Assembly: GCF_963924675.1 (NCBI RefSeq)
Contig: NC_089220.1
Location: 48,122,639-48,186,638, forward strand
Origin: Phocoena phocoena
Taxonomy: Eukaryota; Chordata; Mammalia; Artiodactyla; Phocoenidae
Direction: 5' to 3'
Length of the DNA: 64,000 nt
The translations under genes and the position numbers were made by a program. Of the stretch, positions 1-11,500 are shown in pieces. The notes beneath the pieces are model-generated. The model searched no databases, was not told the DNA's origin, and saw only the letters and a program-made list of their open reading frames with translations. Within the stretch, counting starts at the first letter, position 1. The number at the start of each line of letters is the position of its first letter.

Positions 1-224
1 TGCACCTCAGATAGCAGAAAGATCTCACAGGGGAGGGGAGGGTCGATTTTGTTATATATTGGCAAATTTTAGAAAGGCTTTTTGAAAAAGTGCTGATAAC
101 GTTTGAAAGAGTCAGTTTTTGTCCAGTGAAATATTAAAAGACTTACTTCGCTGAGACTAGCATTTGTCCTGTAATCACTGAAGGGGCTAATCTTTTCATG
201 AAATCACTTGTTTTTACCACCAAT

Positions 225-475
225 AGTAATAGTGCTTATTGAGAGCTTACAGTATATTAATTACTGATTAGGATACTTTATAAGCACTTATGGTATTAAC
301 GTTTATAGCAGCCATGTGAAGTAGGTATTGTTATCTTCATTTGGCAAATGAGGAGACAAAGGCATACAGAAGTTCAGTACCAAAGTCACACAGCTAGCAA
401 GTGGCCAAGCCTGGCTCTGCCCTGGGAAGTTGGCCTCCATCACCAACACATCTAACCACTGTGCTTGGCTGCCAT
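225..475 (-). repeat. MIR SINE relic in NID2 intron
   Basis: Antisense MIR signature: a tail of the tattgagagctta type, then gaagtaggtattgttatctt, an aatgaggagacaaagg core and a cacacagctagcaagtggc segment. It is ancient and diverged. Confidence 0.75.
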
Positions 476-593
476 AAAACCATGTGATGCAGGGTTGTTC
501 GCTGCAGCCATGCATGAGTGAGGCAGCCGAGCATGAAGTCGGGTGAAATGCAAGGAATCCTAATTCTTCCAATTCGGTGTCTTGGTCACAAAG

Positions 594-723
594 GGCTCCA
601 TAGTCGTGGGAATTGATTACGACTGCCGGGAGAGGATGGTGTACTGGACAGACGTTGCTGGACGGACAATTAGCCGCGCCCGTCTGGAATCGGGAGCAGA
701 GCCCGAGACCATCATTAACTCAG
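594..723 (+). CDS. NID2: NID2 coding exon, sixth from the end
   Basis: It opens after the acceptor cacaaag with Gly-Ser-Ile-Val-Val-Gly and contains [11 protein letters not shown], the first propeller repeat in the window. The donor is TCAG|GTCAGC, leaving phase 1. The 5' edge is the least certain boundary, because the preceding exon is outside the window and cannot fix the phase. Confidence 0.85.
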
Positions 724-3700
724 GTCAGCAGCTTCACCCAGAAGACAATTCCCATTCCATTTCATTCTACCAAGTCCAAGTTATTTGCCTCTTTTATGCC
801 AAAGTCTCCCCTCTACCTTCCTGATAGGACTCTGAATAGAAAGGGCTTGCAGTAAGAATTCAAGGTGTGGCTACAGTTGATGCTGCCTGGCCCCAGCCCT
901 GGGGATGCCTGGTGCCATCAGGCTGGGAGGTCTTGTTAGGCTAGAGGGTACTAGAGGTGGCAGAAAAACTAACGCAGGATCTGTTCCTCTACTGACTCTG
1001 TGTGTTTTGACTTAGAAACTCTCAAGAATTTTTTCCCCCAACTATTCAAACATAGTAAGCAGAGCTCTCTGCTTCAGGTTCACCTTTCATAGCTGCAGTT
1101 GCTCCAGTCCTGCCTTTGTTTTATTCCAGGTCTGATAAGCCCCGAAGGACTTGCCATCGACCACTTTCGTAGAACGATGTACTGGACAGACAGCGGCCTG
1201 GATAAGATAGAGAGGGCCAGGCTGGACGGCTCTGAGCGCAGGGCCCTCTTCCACACGGACCTGGTGAACCCCCGCGCCATCGCTGTGGATCCAATCCGAG
1301 GGTCAGCTGGGCTTCCCTAATTCTCCTCTGTTACCTGTAGATCCTCATTTGAAGCCCTTGGGCTCTAAGTACAGTTGCAGGGGAGGGTCAGAACATGGGC
1401 ATAAAAGTTCAAAATATATTAAGTTAATAGTATTCACTGAGGATCTACTAGGTGTCAGGTACTGTGTAGGCAAAGATAAGGTCTGTCCTTTCATGGAGTT
1501 TATGTTCTACTAGGAGGAAATAAGACAGTAAACTAATGAATAACAGGAAATTATTAAGCCTGTGATGTGATACACAGAGAATTCAGAGTATGTGAGTGAG
1601 ACTGGGGGGCACTTTGGATCAGACAATCAGGCCAAGCCTGAGACAGCACTTCAACCGGAATGAAGTCGGTCTCCTCCAGCAACACATTAGGAAATCCCAG
1701 TGTTAAACCTGCAGTGAGGTTACCTGCATTAGCTGGTTGAGTAAGCAAAACTCAGACCAGGCATGTTATTTCTCTGGCCTCATTTTCACAGTGGCAACAG
1801 TCAAAAGAACAATGTTTCCTGTCTATGATAATTGCTAAGGTCATCAACTGGGACATATAACTTGGTCCGTGTTTCAGTAGGACTTGTTAGAATCGGGGAG
1901 GATTTCTATACCTTGAGAAACTCTTGTCATATTTAATGGGGCTTCTACCAAATGAAATTCCAGAGAAACCTTCAATTCAGTAAAGATAACCTTCAGCTTT
2001 CATTTTCAGCCAAGTGTTTTTGACTCAAATGCTTAGTGAAAAGCCTCAAAGATGGTTCTGAAATTTGGGTTCTATACATTGAGGAAGATTATCTTTCTCC
2101 ATTTAATTTATCCACAGCAACCTGTACTGGACAGATTGGAATCGAGAAGCTCCTAAAATTGAATCGTCATCTTTAGATGGAGAAAATAGAAGAATTCTAG
2201 TGAATAAAGACATTGGATTACCCAATGGTTTAACCTTTGACCCCTTCTCCAAATTGCTCTGCTGGGCAGATGCAGGTACTGCTACTCATGGAATGCAAAT
2301 ACAGAACACTGCCATGTTCAGTAAGCGTGAGCACTCTAACAGATTTTACAGTAAAACCAAATCCCACCGTTTAGGACTTCTGGCTTACATTTATAAGAGT
2401 ACAGCAAATGATCTACTCCTTTTAGATGACTCCTGTGATGAACTTCCTGAGGTCCTGGATGTATGTGTTTGAATCAGGTGGTAAGCTTGAGGGCTAGTAC
2501 TACGTCCAACCTACTTTTGTACTGCTTGCCCTTCCTCCATGTGAGCACTTGGCACACTTTTTAGGTTAAAAATAAATATTACCCATTGTTGGAATCGATA
2601 GGCTTAAATGAACAGGAGTTATTTTCCTTTTTTGCCAGTATTACAACATTTATAAATATCTGTTACTTTAACAGTCAGTATGCTATTGTGCTGAGGACAA
2701 AGCGATGTGGCAGGATGGCTGCCTTCAGTAATAAATCTGGGTTGCCTATTCCCAGGTTCTCTTTCTGTTGTGTGATTTCATTATTAGCACAACTGAAAAG
2801 ATGCTGTTTCATTATACTGCATTTATATTTTTAATAAGTATTTGAAATTTAAATCAGGGTTCCATGAGAAATGTGAAACTTGGAGATTCTTGCCTCGTTT
2901 AGCTATTAAAAAATTTACATTGAAAAATGGAACTTTTAATTCCTAACTAGAAAATAATACAGTCTTTAAAAAAAAAATTAAGGATTTTAGTTAAAAGGCA
3001 GCCTTGGCTATTATTATACATTGCTTACAAAGGGCAAGTGTTAATATTTGTCCAAATGTTATGTTTGTAACAATTTAAGAGCTAATACAAACTTTTTTTT
3101 AACACTGATATAATTTCATCTCTAATGTCCTACTTTGGGAGAAACTTAGCCAGATTTCTGTAAATGCAATCCTTTCTTCCAAAAAAGGATTAAGAGTTTA
3201 AATTCCACTAAAAACTATAACACTCTTAAACAAACTGAAGACTGGTAATAGAATAGGAAAATTTTACAGTTTTTAATTTGTATTATTGCAATGGGGATAG
3301 AATATTCTAGTTCTACCTCTGTTTCCTTTGAGAATGAATTTACCTGCCACTATTTTTGGTAAAGGATTTTTTTTTTTTTCCCATCGCATGAGAGGATCTC
3401 TTTTCCCTCTTTGATGTTTTAAAAGGAACTAAAAAACTAGAGTGTACACTACCTGATGGAACTGGACGGCGTGTTATTCAAAACAACCTCAACTACCCCT
3501 TCAGCATTGTGAGCTATGCAGATCACTTCTACCACACCGACTGGAGAAGGTGAGCCTGACACACTCTGGACAAGCCTGAAAAGGCAAACTGTTTTGGAGG
3601 ACACACCGCTTGTACCAAATGTTAGTAAGCAACTTTAGTTATTAAGCCCTCCTGCTGAAGTTTTCATTTCATTCTCTCTTCATTAGCAGAGAGATTAACA

Positions 3701-4423
3701 TCATTCAAGTGTTACTGCTTTTAAAAGCATACTTTTACATCACCCAGAAATTTAATGGTATTGCTCACATGCAGCTTAAAAAGGGCAGAGCTATTTGGTA
3801 ATAAACTATCCAAGAAGGAAGCACATTACTCTGAATCTGATCTTCAGAGAATAAAAGACTACCTTTAAGTGGTACCCTGAGGTGTCTTACTTAGTTATGT
3901 GATTTAAATTGACTTTTAAAAATGTGTTCTAGAAGTCTGGCAGAGATTTCTCTTCCTGATAAACTGGCTTTTTTCTATCCAACCTTAAATCCTATGAATT
4001 CACTCTTCCTTTCTGTTACCAGGGATGGTGTTATATCAGTAAACAGAGACAGTGGCCAGTTTACCGATGAGTATCTCCCAGAGCAGCGATCTCATCTCTA
4101 CGGGATAACTGCAGTCTACCCCTACTGCCCAACAGGTAAACGGACATGCTCAGGTGGCTCCTTTGGATCAGCCAGGTAGAGAAAGAGAGATCTGGTAACT
4201 GACCACACTTGGCCTGCTGCTGCCACTGGTGAGAGCCACTATGACCTAGAAAAGCTAATGGCCAACACACAGGGGTGACCATTCTACTACCTTAAGTCTA
4301 CCTAACTTAACTATACACACAAAAAAAGGTCTATTAGGATATCTCCTCTTTAAAAAACTTGCTGTGGCAAACTGGACATAAAATACTCACATGCTGTCCC
4401 CTCCCTCCACAGGAAGAAAGTAA
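594..4423 (+). CDS. NID2: Nidogen-2, 3' part of gene (last six coding exons)
   Basis: NID2 is a secreted basement-membrane glycoprotein that links laminin and collagen IV networks. The exons seen (594-723, 1130-1301, 2118-2275, 3426-3549, 4023-4135, 4413-4423) join in frame with GT/AG sites. They encode LDL-receptor class B (YWTD) repeats of the C-terminal six-bladed propeller: VYWTD, MYWTD, LYWTD, then the divergent LCWAD and YHTD. The family's propeller (G3 domain) binds laminin gamma-1. The call NID2 rather than NID1 rests on the recalled NID2-like wording ([36 protein letters not shown]) and on the chain stopping just after the propeller, whereas NID1 continues into a C-terminal EGF module. 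The neighbour RTRAF fits human synteny. Upstream exons (signal peptide, NIDO, EGF, G2 barrel) lie before base 1. No frameshift or internal stop is seen. Confidence 0.95.
1130..1301 (+). CDS. NID2: NID2 coding exon, fifth from the end
   Basis: The acceptor is ttattccag|GT and the donor CGAGG|GTCAGC. It encodes [20 protein letters not shown], then [20 protein letters not shown], a complete class B repeat. The 172-nt exon is entered in phase 1 and left in phase 2. Confidence 0.95.
1425..1560 (-). repeat. L2 LINE 3'-end relic
   Basis: Antisense L2 tail: cactgaggatctactaggtg, caggtactgtgtaggc, tttcatggagtttatgttct, in NID2 intronic DNA. Confidence 0.55.
2118..2275 (+). CDS. NID2: NID2 coding exon, fourth from the end
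   Basis: The acceptor is tccacag|CAAC and the donor GATGCAG|GTACTG. It encodes [15 protein letters not shown] and [20 protein letters not shown]. The last YWTD position is replaced by CWAD, as I recall for human NID2. Confidence 0.95.
3426..3549 (+). CDS. NID2: NID2 coding exon, third from the end
   Basis: The acceptor is ttttaaaag|GAAC, after a T-rich tract at about 3366-3419, and the donor AGAAG|GTGAGC. It encodes [20 protein letters not shown] and ends in YHTDWR. Phases match both neighbours. Confidence 0.95.
4023..4135 (+). CDS. NID2: NID2 penultimate coding exon
   Basis: The acceptor is ctgttaccag|GGATG and the donor CCAACAG|GTAAAC. It encodes [20 protein letters not shown] and then [16 protein letters not shown], closing the propeller. 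Reading through the donor would run into intron, so the frame continues at 4413. Confidence 0.95.
4413..4423 (+). CDS. NID2: NID2 terminal exon, coding part (11 nt)
   Basis: After ctccctccacag the sequence GAAGAAAGTAA completes a Gly codon and adds Arg-Lys-stop, giving the family C-terminus ..CPTGRK. Only 11 coding nucleotides lie here; the rest of the exon is 3'UTR. Confidence 0.92.
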
Positions 4424-5095
4424 ATATGGTATTATAAAGGACTTGGGAGTTTACAATCGGAATCAGGACCCTGAAGAACATTTACTGCGAACAAAAGTGA
4501 AGAAAGTGAAAAAGCAATTGGCCATTAGAAGTTCTGGACATATGAACATTTTCAGTGCAAAAAGACTAAGTATATTTTGTGAAAAGTTTATACCTCAATC
4601 TTTACTACTGTATTTTTAAAAACAAAAGTTATTTCAAGTTTAAAAAGGTAACAATTTTAATTGTTGCTTATTAAAGCAACTTTTAATAAACATTTGTCAT
4701 ATTTAAAAGGCCAAATTAATTGAACTAAGAACCAATTAGAGCACGTTAAGACCCTAAATCTGACTATTGCTACAGATTCTTCCTGGCCAAGAAATTAAAG
4801 TACATGTGATCAGTATAAAAATATGATCCTAAAGATCATAAACCTTGACGTAGAGAAGGCTATGCAGAACTGATGGGAAAGAGCCAACTTATTCTAAGAT
4901 TTTTTTTTTTTTACCTCTGCATAAGTGCATTTCTATTTATATTAAAAGGTGCTACAATGTTTCAGTTTGTATTTTCTGATCCTGTAAGTCCCTCTATAGA
5001 ATTACCCACAGAAATTACATTTATATATAAAAAAGATGTAACAGTTCTCAAATTTTCTAGATTACTCCAATAAAATATTTTAAGTTTTCCTATGA
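4424..5095 (+). other. NID2: NID2 3'UTR with two candidate poly(A) signals
   Basis: AT-rich sequence follows the NID2 stop. AATAAA occurs at 4685-4690 and 5069-5074. The distal signal is followed by a T/G-rich stretch (about 5106-5128) suited to a downstream element. The exact cleavage site is inferred, and the proximal signal may give a shorter message. Confidence 0.65.
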
Positions 5096-5135
5096 CTTAC
5101 TTAAGGATCTGTATTGTCTATATGTCTAATGAAGT

Positions 5136-5146
5136 GGGGGGGGGGG
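5136..5146 (+). promoter_or_regulatory. G11 tract between convergent poly(A) sites
   Basis: Eleven consecutive G lie about 60 nt beyond the distal NID2 AATAAA and about 100 nt beyond the RTRAF signal on the other strand. G-rich elements downstream of poly(A) sites are known to pause polymerase II and aid 3'-end formation. A role here is inference; it may be a plain homopolymer. Confidence 0.35.
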
Positions 5147-5229
5147 TGGCATGTACCTAAACCACAAGGGAGGAAGCAGATTAATTAATTATATAAATAC
5201 ATAAACATAACACATGGTCAAAAAACAAA

Positions 5230-5393
5230 AAATCACCTTCCCAAATTTATTAAAGAAAATGCAGTGATGGTAAATACCTCTAGTCAATTTTCTGGAATTC
5301 TTCCCTTGAAGACATGACATTTCCAAACACATGCCAAAGCGTACATGGTTCCCAACTGTACTAAGTAGGTGAGAAGCTGAAATCCTAAAATGT
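5230..5393 (-). other. RTRAF: RTRAF 3'UTR
   Basis: Short 3'UTR of RTRAF. The minus strand carries AATAAA at 5251-5246, about 143 nt after the stop codon, putting cleavage near 5225-5235. No other strong signal lies between it and the stop. Confidence 0.7.
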
Positions 5394-5548
5394 TCATCTT
5401 CCAACTTTCCCCAGTCTGTGGTCTGTCTTTGGATCGGCAATAATCGCCTGAACGGCTACTATGGCTTCATTAATCTTTGTCTGTAGCTCTCTGAGCTCTT
5501 CTATATGCAGCAGTCGCAGAATTTGAGCAGCTTCATTAAGAACTGCAT
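5394..5548 (-). CDS. RTRAF: RTRAF coding exon 8, terminal
   Basis: The acceptor is CTTATGAAACAG|ATGCAG and the stop TGA is at 5396-5394. It encodes AVLNEAAQILRLLHIEELRE, then LQTKINEAIVAVQAIIADPK and TDHRLGKVGR. Heptad-like hydrophobic spacing supports the known C-terminal helix. Confidence 0.96.
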
Positions 5549-8500
5549 CTGTTTCATAAGAAACACTGCATTAATCAATAACGTTTGCATATATTCACTC
5601 ATTTCCCCCAAATATTCACCAAGTCTCTAAAACAGTTTGAATTAAAACAAAATCACTTACCTCCTGTGTCAAAACCAAGAATATGCTTGTCTAAAGCAAC
5701 AGGCAAGCCCTTTAGGAAAAAAAAGGACAAAAATCAGACTGTATAGTTATTCGTTCACATTTTCTCACCTCAAATTGAAAAGCAGCTAGCTATTATTTTA
5801 ACCTTTTAGCTGCAGTGGCAAGGTGCCTGAGAATTTTCTCTTTAAATTTGCCTTTTTATGAGTGAGTTTTTTCCTACTACAACTAGTTAGGAAAGAATGG
5901 CCTTTACATGTAGTGGGCAGCTAGTCCCATAACACATCCAATCCTTTAAGACCAGGCATATAAAACAATAGCTCTTTTTTGCAGAAGTGCTGTCACTACT
6001 GCTATGGAAGGAACGTTGAGCAGGGCTGCTACTGTCACCGTTTCAGTTATAGTAAGCAGCAGTGTACTGGGCAAATAGGACTTTTTTTTTTTTTTTGCGG
6101 TACGTGGGCCTCTCACTGTGTGGTCTTTCCTGTTGCGGAGCACAGGCTCCGGACGCACAGGCCCAGCGGCCATGGCTCATGGGCCCAGCCTCTCCGCGGC
6201 ATGTGGGATCTTCCCAGACCGGGGCATGAACCCGCGTCCCCTGCATTGGCAGGCGGACTCTCAACCACTGCGCCACCAAGGAAGCCCAGGACTACTCTTC
6301 AGATGACTTTCCTCAAGCAAGTTTACTTCGGAGCACATTGATTTGCCTTTATGAATTGAACAAATCTAAAATATACATAACTTTTTTTCTGCAAGCATGA
6401 TGTTTACCAGATTATATTAACTTTCAACAGTTCATTTAAAAGTTACTTTGAAGTCATCTAGGAAAATGAACAGAATCTAAACCATTTAGCTAACCAGTCA
6501 GCACCTGCATAGATATACCAGAGATGGTGACTATGGTGGCGCCAACCTGTATAACGTTCACAATAACTATCAAATAAAAACGAGGACAGGCAGTCTAGAC
6601 TTTCTGCTGATTATACTGTATAAAATCATTACCAGTTTTAAAAAAAGTCACTATACTTTCAACATTACAAACGCTAAGCTGTCACTACTCACTTCTTGCC
6701 TAATTATTAATGCAAATCTACCCAGACTCAAAATGCTTTAAAATCACTAGTAATACATTATACACATGAAGAAACAAATGGGTATGAAAATTCTGTTAGC
6801 AAAAAACTAGAGTGGAATTGTACTTCAGTAGCTTTCTGTGTCAGTCTGGTACCAGTTTCTGTTCTCCCTTCATCTGCCAACAGACCACCTAGGAACAGGC
6901 ACCCCTGAAGATGACCACACGTCCCAAATGCTAGTTATGAACGATTGCAAACAAGAACACTCAACTATAGAACTCTTCCACTGTATTATTATAGCATAGT
7001 ATCTTTTTTTTTTTTTTTTTGCGGAACGCGGGCCTCTCACTGTTGTGGCCTCTCCCGTCGCGGAGCACAGGCTTCGGATGCGCAGGCTCAGAGGCCATGG
7101 CTCACGGGCCCAGCCGCTCCGTGGCATGTGGGATCCTCCCGGACCGGGGCAAGAACCCGTGTCCCCTGCATCGGCAGGCAGACTCTCAACCACTGCGCCA
7201 CCATGGAAGCCCAGCATAGTATCTTTTGAGATGACATTAAAGTTCAGATTTGGAGCATTGAAAATAAACTGAATTTTACTTTGCAAACAAGAGCAAAGAG
7301 ATTTGGCTATGGCCTTATTTGCACTGCCTTCCAAACCAAAAGCATAATTTTGCTGAATGATGAATGATTTTATTATGCCAGAACAATTTACTGTCTGTTC
7401 TATAGTGTGGGTGAAATAAACTGATCTTTAATCCAATTTCCAGTGGCCTGATTCATACATAATTAATAAGCCAATAAGAACCTTTAAAAGAAACTGAGTG
7501 TCTTTCAGAGGAGACTACACTGCCCCGGCATTAATAACCTTAATACTGTTGGGCTTCGATAAAGATGGGATCAGAGGACAAAAGACATTGGGGAATTGGA
7601 GGGTGAAGGAGGCACAACAGAAGGACCAGGGTCCAGAATGTGGACTGTACCCAAGACCTTCATCTGTGTAGCAGGAAGGGGCATTATCAGACACCTGCAG
7701 CTGCTAACCCCTGAGGACATTCTCTGTACTGACCCATAGTCAAGAGGACTTCACGGGCATTTGGGTTTCTAGGACAGCTCATCTAAAAATATCCTAGATT
7801 TATTAACAAGTTACATTTTTATGATTTATGCTAGGAAATAGAATAAACTGAGATTTCTCTGAAGAAACAAAAGGGTGAAGATAAAGACTTAAACAGAAAA
7901 GAAAATGAATTACTAAAAAAGAGAAGGTGTGTCCTGTTTTCTAGCAGTTAGTCAAAATAACCCAGTAAATTTCACAAGGGTAAGTTCTTTGAAATTTTAA
8001 CTGGGCACATGGTTTTGAACTGGTAGACTGTGGATATGCTATTGGAGGCTTCTTAAAAGTAATGAAGTGAGATAAACATGAAGTTCACTTTTCACTCAAA
8101 AATGACTGGATAGGGCTTCCCGGGTGGCGCAGTGGCTGAGAGCCCACTTGCCGATGCAGGGGACATGGGTTCGTGCTCCGGTCCGGGAAGATCCCACATG
8201 CCGTGGAGCGGCTGAGCCCGTGAGCCATGGCCGCTGAGCCTGCGCATCCGGAGCCTGTGCTCCGCAACATGAGAGGCCATGGCAGTGAGAGGTCCGCGTA
8301 CCACAAAAAAAAAAAAAAAAAAAGACTGGATACAGTTTGCTTCAGAATCAAATTCAATTCCACTGAAGTAAGCTATTCTTTCCCTGGGCAGTTCTAGCAC
8401 AGAATAGATATCTTAAGCATTCTCAGGCAAAGTTCAAACTCATGACAACCAAAAGAAACTTTCAGTAATAATTAATTTAGAATTTATTTAAATTAAAAAA

Positions 8501-11500
8501 ACAGCATACCTCTTTCGTTTGATTTGCTTTAGCAACTGCATCCTGTGTCAGGCGCTCCTGGACCAAAATGCGAATTGCCTAAGAAATCCCAAAATAGTAT
8601 TTTTACTTTTTATAGGCTGTCTTATTTTTTCTTCTCTGAGACTACAGAATAAGGATGCCCAATTTAATGAAATTAGAAATACCTAATTCATTAACAAACT
8701 CCCCAGCAAATTAAAAATTAAAAAAATAGCTACTGTAATGAAAGTTTTCACTTCTAATATTTAATAATGTGGAATGATGTTCATAACAATTACGTTTTTT
8801 GAATAGGTAATTTGTGTGTGCTAAAATTTTTTTTTAAATAAAGAAGGATACATGGCGAAAAAGTATGTCTCCTTTCTATCCAAGCTTCAGCCATACTTTC
8901 AGAAAACAATTACTGCTACCAGATCCTTGTGTATACTCACAAGGCCTCTATCAAATTACAAGCACGCTCAGGGGTATATGCAAGTGCGTGCACGTGCACG
9001 TGCACACGCGCGCACACACACTCACACACATACACACACACGCACCTTTGATACAAAGGGTAGCATATCATACACACTGTCCCTGCTTTCTTCACTTTAT
9101 TACAGTAAAATGTTTTCAGATCTTTCAAAGGACACATTTTTTTCATTAGCAAGGCATTTTACCACTGCAGACACAAATGCATACACGCACCTGCTCACAC
9201 TCAGTAAGATTTTTCATGGAATTTTAATTAGTGGATGACAGTTGCAACCCCAAGATAAGTGTGAAAATTTGAAAAATTATTTTTAATAAAAACAAACCAA
9301 ATGCTACATTTGAAAAAGAATTAAACCAATCTAACAGTAACTGCAAATGTATTTACACAGTCCAGTTGCCAAACAGTTAATGTATTGATTCTCACAGCTG
9401 CAATATGGATGTTCTCCATATTGTCATGTACTGTTTGAATGCTTCTTAAAATAACTCAAAAGGACAAACATGCTAGGATTAGAATTTTATAAAGCTTTTG
9501 ATTATAACTGACTTATATTGTACTTTAGTACCCCAAATATGCTAGCATTGTCTGTTCTCCTCTCACTCAGTTTATGATTAAAGCTGACATAACCACTGTA
9601 GAACTGTTCCAAAGCAATTTCTATAATTGCCTGAGTAAGGAACAAGCCTTTGAAAGAGCTAAATTTCACTAAAAACAACTTTTGTCTCTTGGCGTCCAAT
9701 CTGAGTTAAGAAAATCTGAGTTAACACTCAGATTCAGTATAGAGAATTATAATAATCTAGGAATAGAAGAATATTCCCATATTACAACTGTCATTTAATA
9801 AATACAATTCTAAAAAGGAGAATAAATTATGATCTCTTGTGGGTAGAGTGAAATTATTCAATTTCCTGCAAAGCAGTTTAAAGTAATTTAAAGCTCTTTA
9901 ATTTCTCATAAAATCAATAATAATTTCTAAAATAACTTCCAAGTCTGGTAGTACCACTCCCCTGCCCCTCCCCTTCCCCCCACTAGACTATCATAATTAC
10001 TCAACATAAATCTTCTGAAGCATAAGTATATTTTTCCACTCAGAAATAAGAGGCCTCTTTTAGGCCATCAGGTTCCCTGCTGTAAGGTATGAACTGAGTG
10101 GCCTATCTAGGATGGGGGGCTTGGAGGACAGAAACGTTCATTCCTCAAAGAGATTTGGGGGTATGTTTTTGACCAAATTCACCATTACAAGTTTGGCATT
10201 TTCCACAATCTTAATGAATACAGACCATGAATATTTAAAAGGACTGATTAAACAGAAGTGGGGTGATATAGGAAAAAAAAATGGACCAGGACGTCCTTGA
10301 CGGTCCAGTGGTTAGGACTCTGCTTCCAATGCAAGGGGTGTGGGTTCGATCCCTGGTCAGGGAACTAAGATCCCAGATGCCATGCGGCCAAAAAAGAAAA
10401 GAATGGAGCATAAGGTCCAGTGCCTAGATTAAAATCCTGACTATCATTTTCTATGTCAGCTTGAACATTATTTATCTATTATCTTTAAGTCCTAGTTTCT
10501 TCATATACATATTTTAAAAAGACACTAGCATCCACCTCTAGGATTGCTGGGAGGATTGAATGAGTCATCTGCAGTGGCAGGCACACAGTAAACACTCTTT
10601 GATATTAGTTGTTAGGCAAGCTAAAACCAATGAATTCAAGAAATCTGCTTTATGTCCCACATTCCTCTAACATTTTCCTCATTCTACCATAGATTTAAAT
10701 ATCAAACACAGTTATTTTTAGAAAATGAAGTTTTTAAAATTATATACAGAGTTTTTGTCAAGAATCGAGAATATGAAGCTGACCTTAAGCATTACCAGGT
10801 AATCGTCATGACGCTGAATCTGAAGAAGGTTAGCCAAAGCCATTACACCAGCCTTAAAATCAGGATTATTTACTATAAAAGATTAAAAATGGAAACTTAC
10901 AGCTCTGCAAGCATGTAATTACAAACGTATATGTAAACATATAAACTTAAAAAAATACTTTTATTTTCTAGTAACAACAAATCTCTTTAATTTCTAAAAT
11001 TGCTGCTGACAAAAGCAGTATGGGGTAAATTAGGTAAACTGATGAGATCAATGGTTTTCCTACTTATCAACCAAAGTGAACAATCCAATAAATGACTAAA
11101 TTAACTCACATGAGGTTTGTTCTGTAACTTTCTCTGCAAGGCCCATTTATATAACACTATTAATTAACCTTTCTTCCCAAAGCTATTAATTTTAATACAC
11201 AGATTCCCTTCAATGGACAGTTTTCCCAAAACCTTTTCTCCAAGCAGCAGCTCTAGAGCATCCAAGCAGCTTATTAATTCATTAAGGGTAACTCATAAAT
11301 TACAGGTCAGTCAGTCAGTGAAAGAATATTTAACATATTATAATCTAAGTAATTAGAATCTTAATACTTTTAAAAGGAGAAAGAATTACTTAAAGACATC
11401 TGGGACTTAAAACAATGAAAAATTTTAACACTTGTCTCATACTGTCATTAGATTAGAAAAAATATTTTCTGCACCCAGGAAGGCAAACAATCACCACCAT

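Noticed and set aside
3922..4179. 85-codon NID2 frame through both splice sites
   Set aside because: It includes intron on both sides of the 4023-4135 exon; the acceptor, donor and phase match the family protein only within the exon.
6043..8400. Several frames of 60-154 codons on both strands
   Set aside because: They fall in CHR-type SINEs. The same peptide text (GHGSRAQPLRGMWDPPGPGH and similar) recurs at 22762, 25940, 38204, 53090 and 56937, showing repeat origin, not a gene family.
8852..9238. 128-codon frame with RARARAHARTHTHTHTHT
   Set aside because: Translation of an alternating dinucleotide tract.
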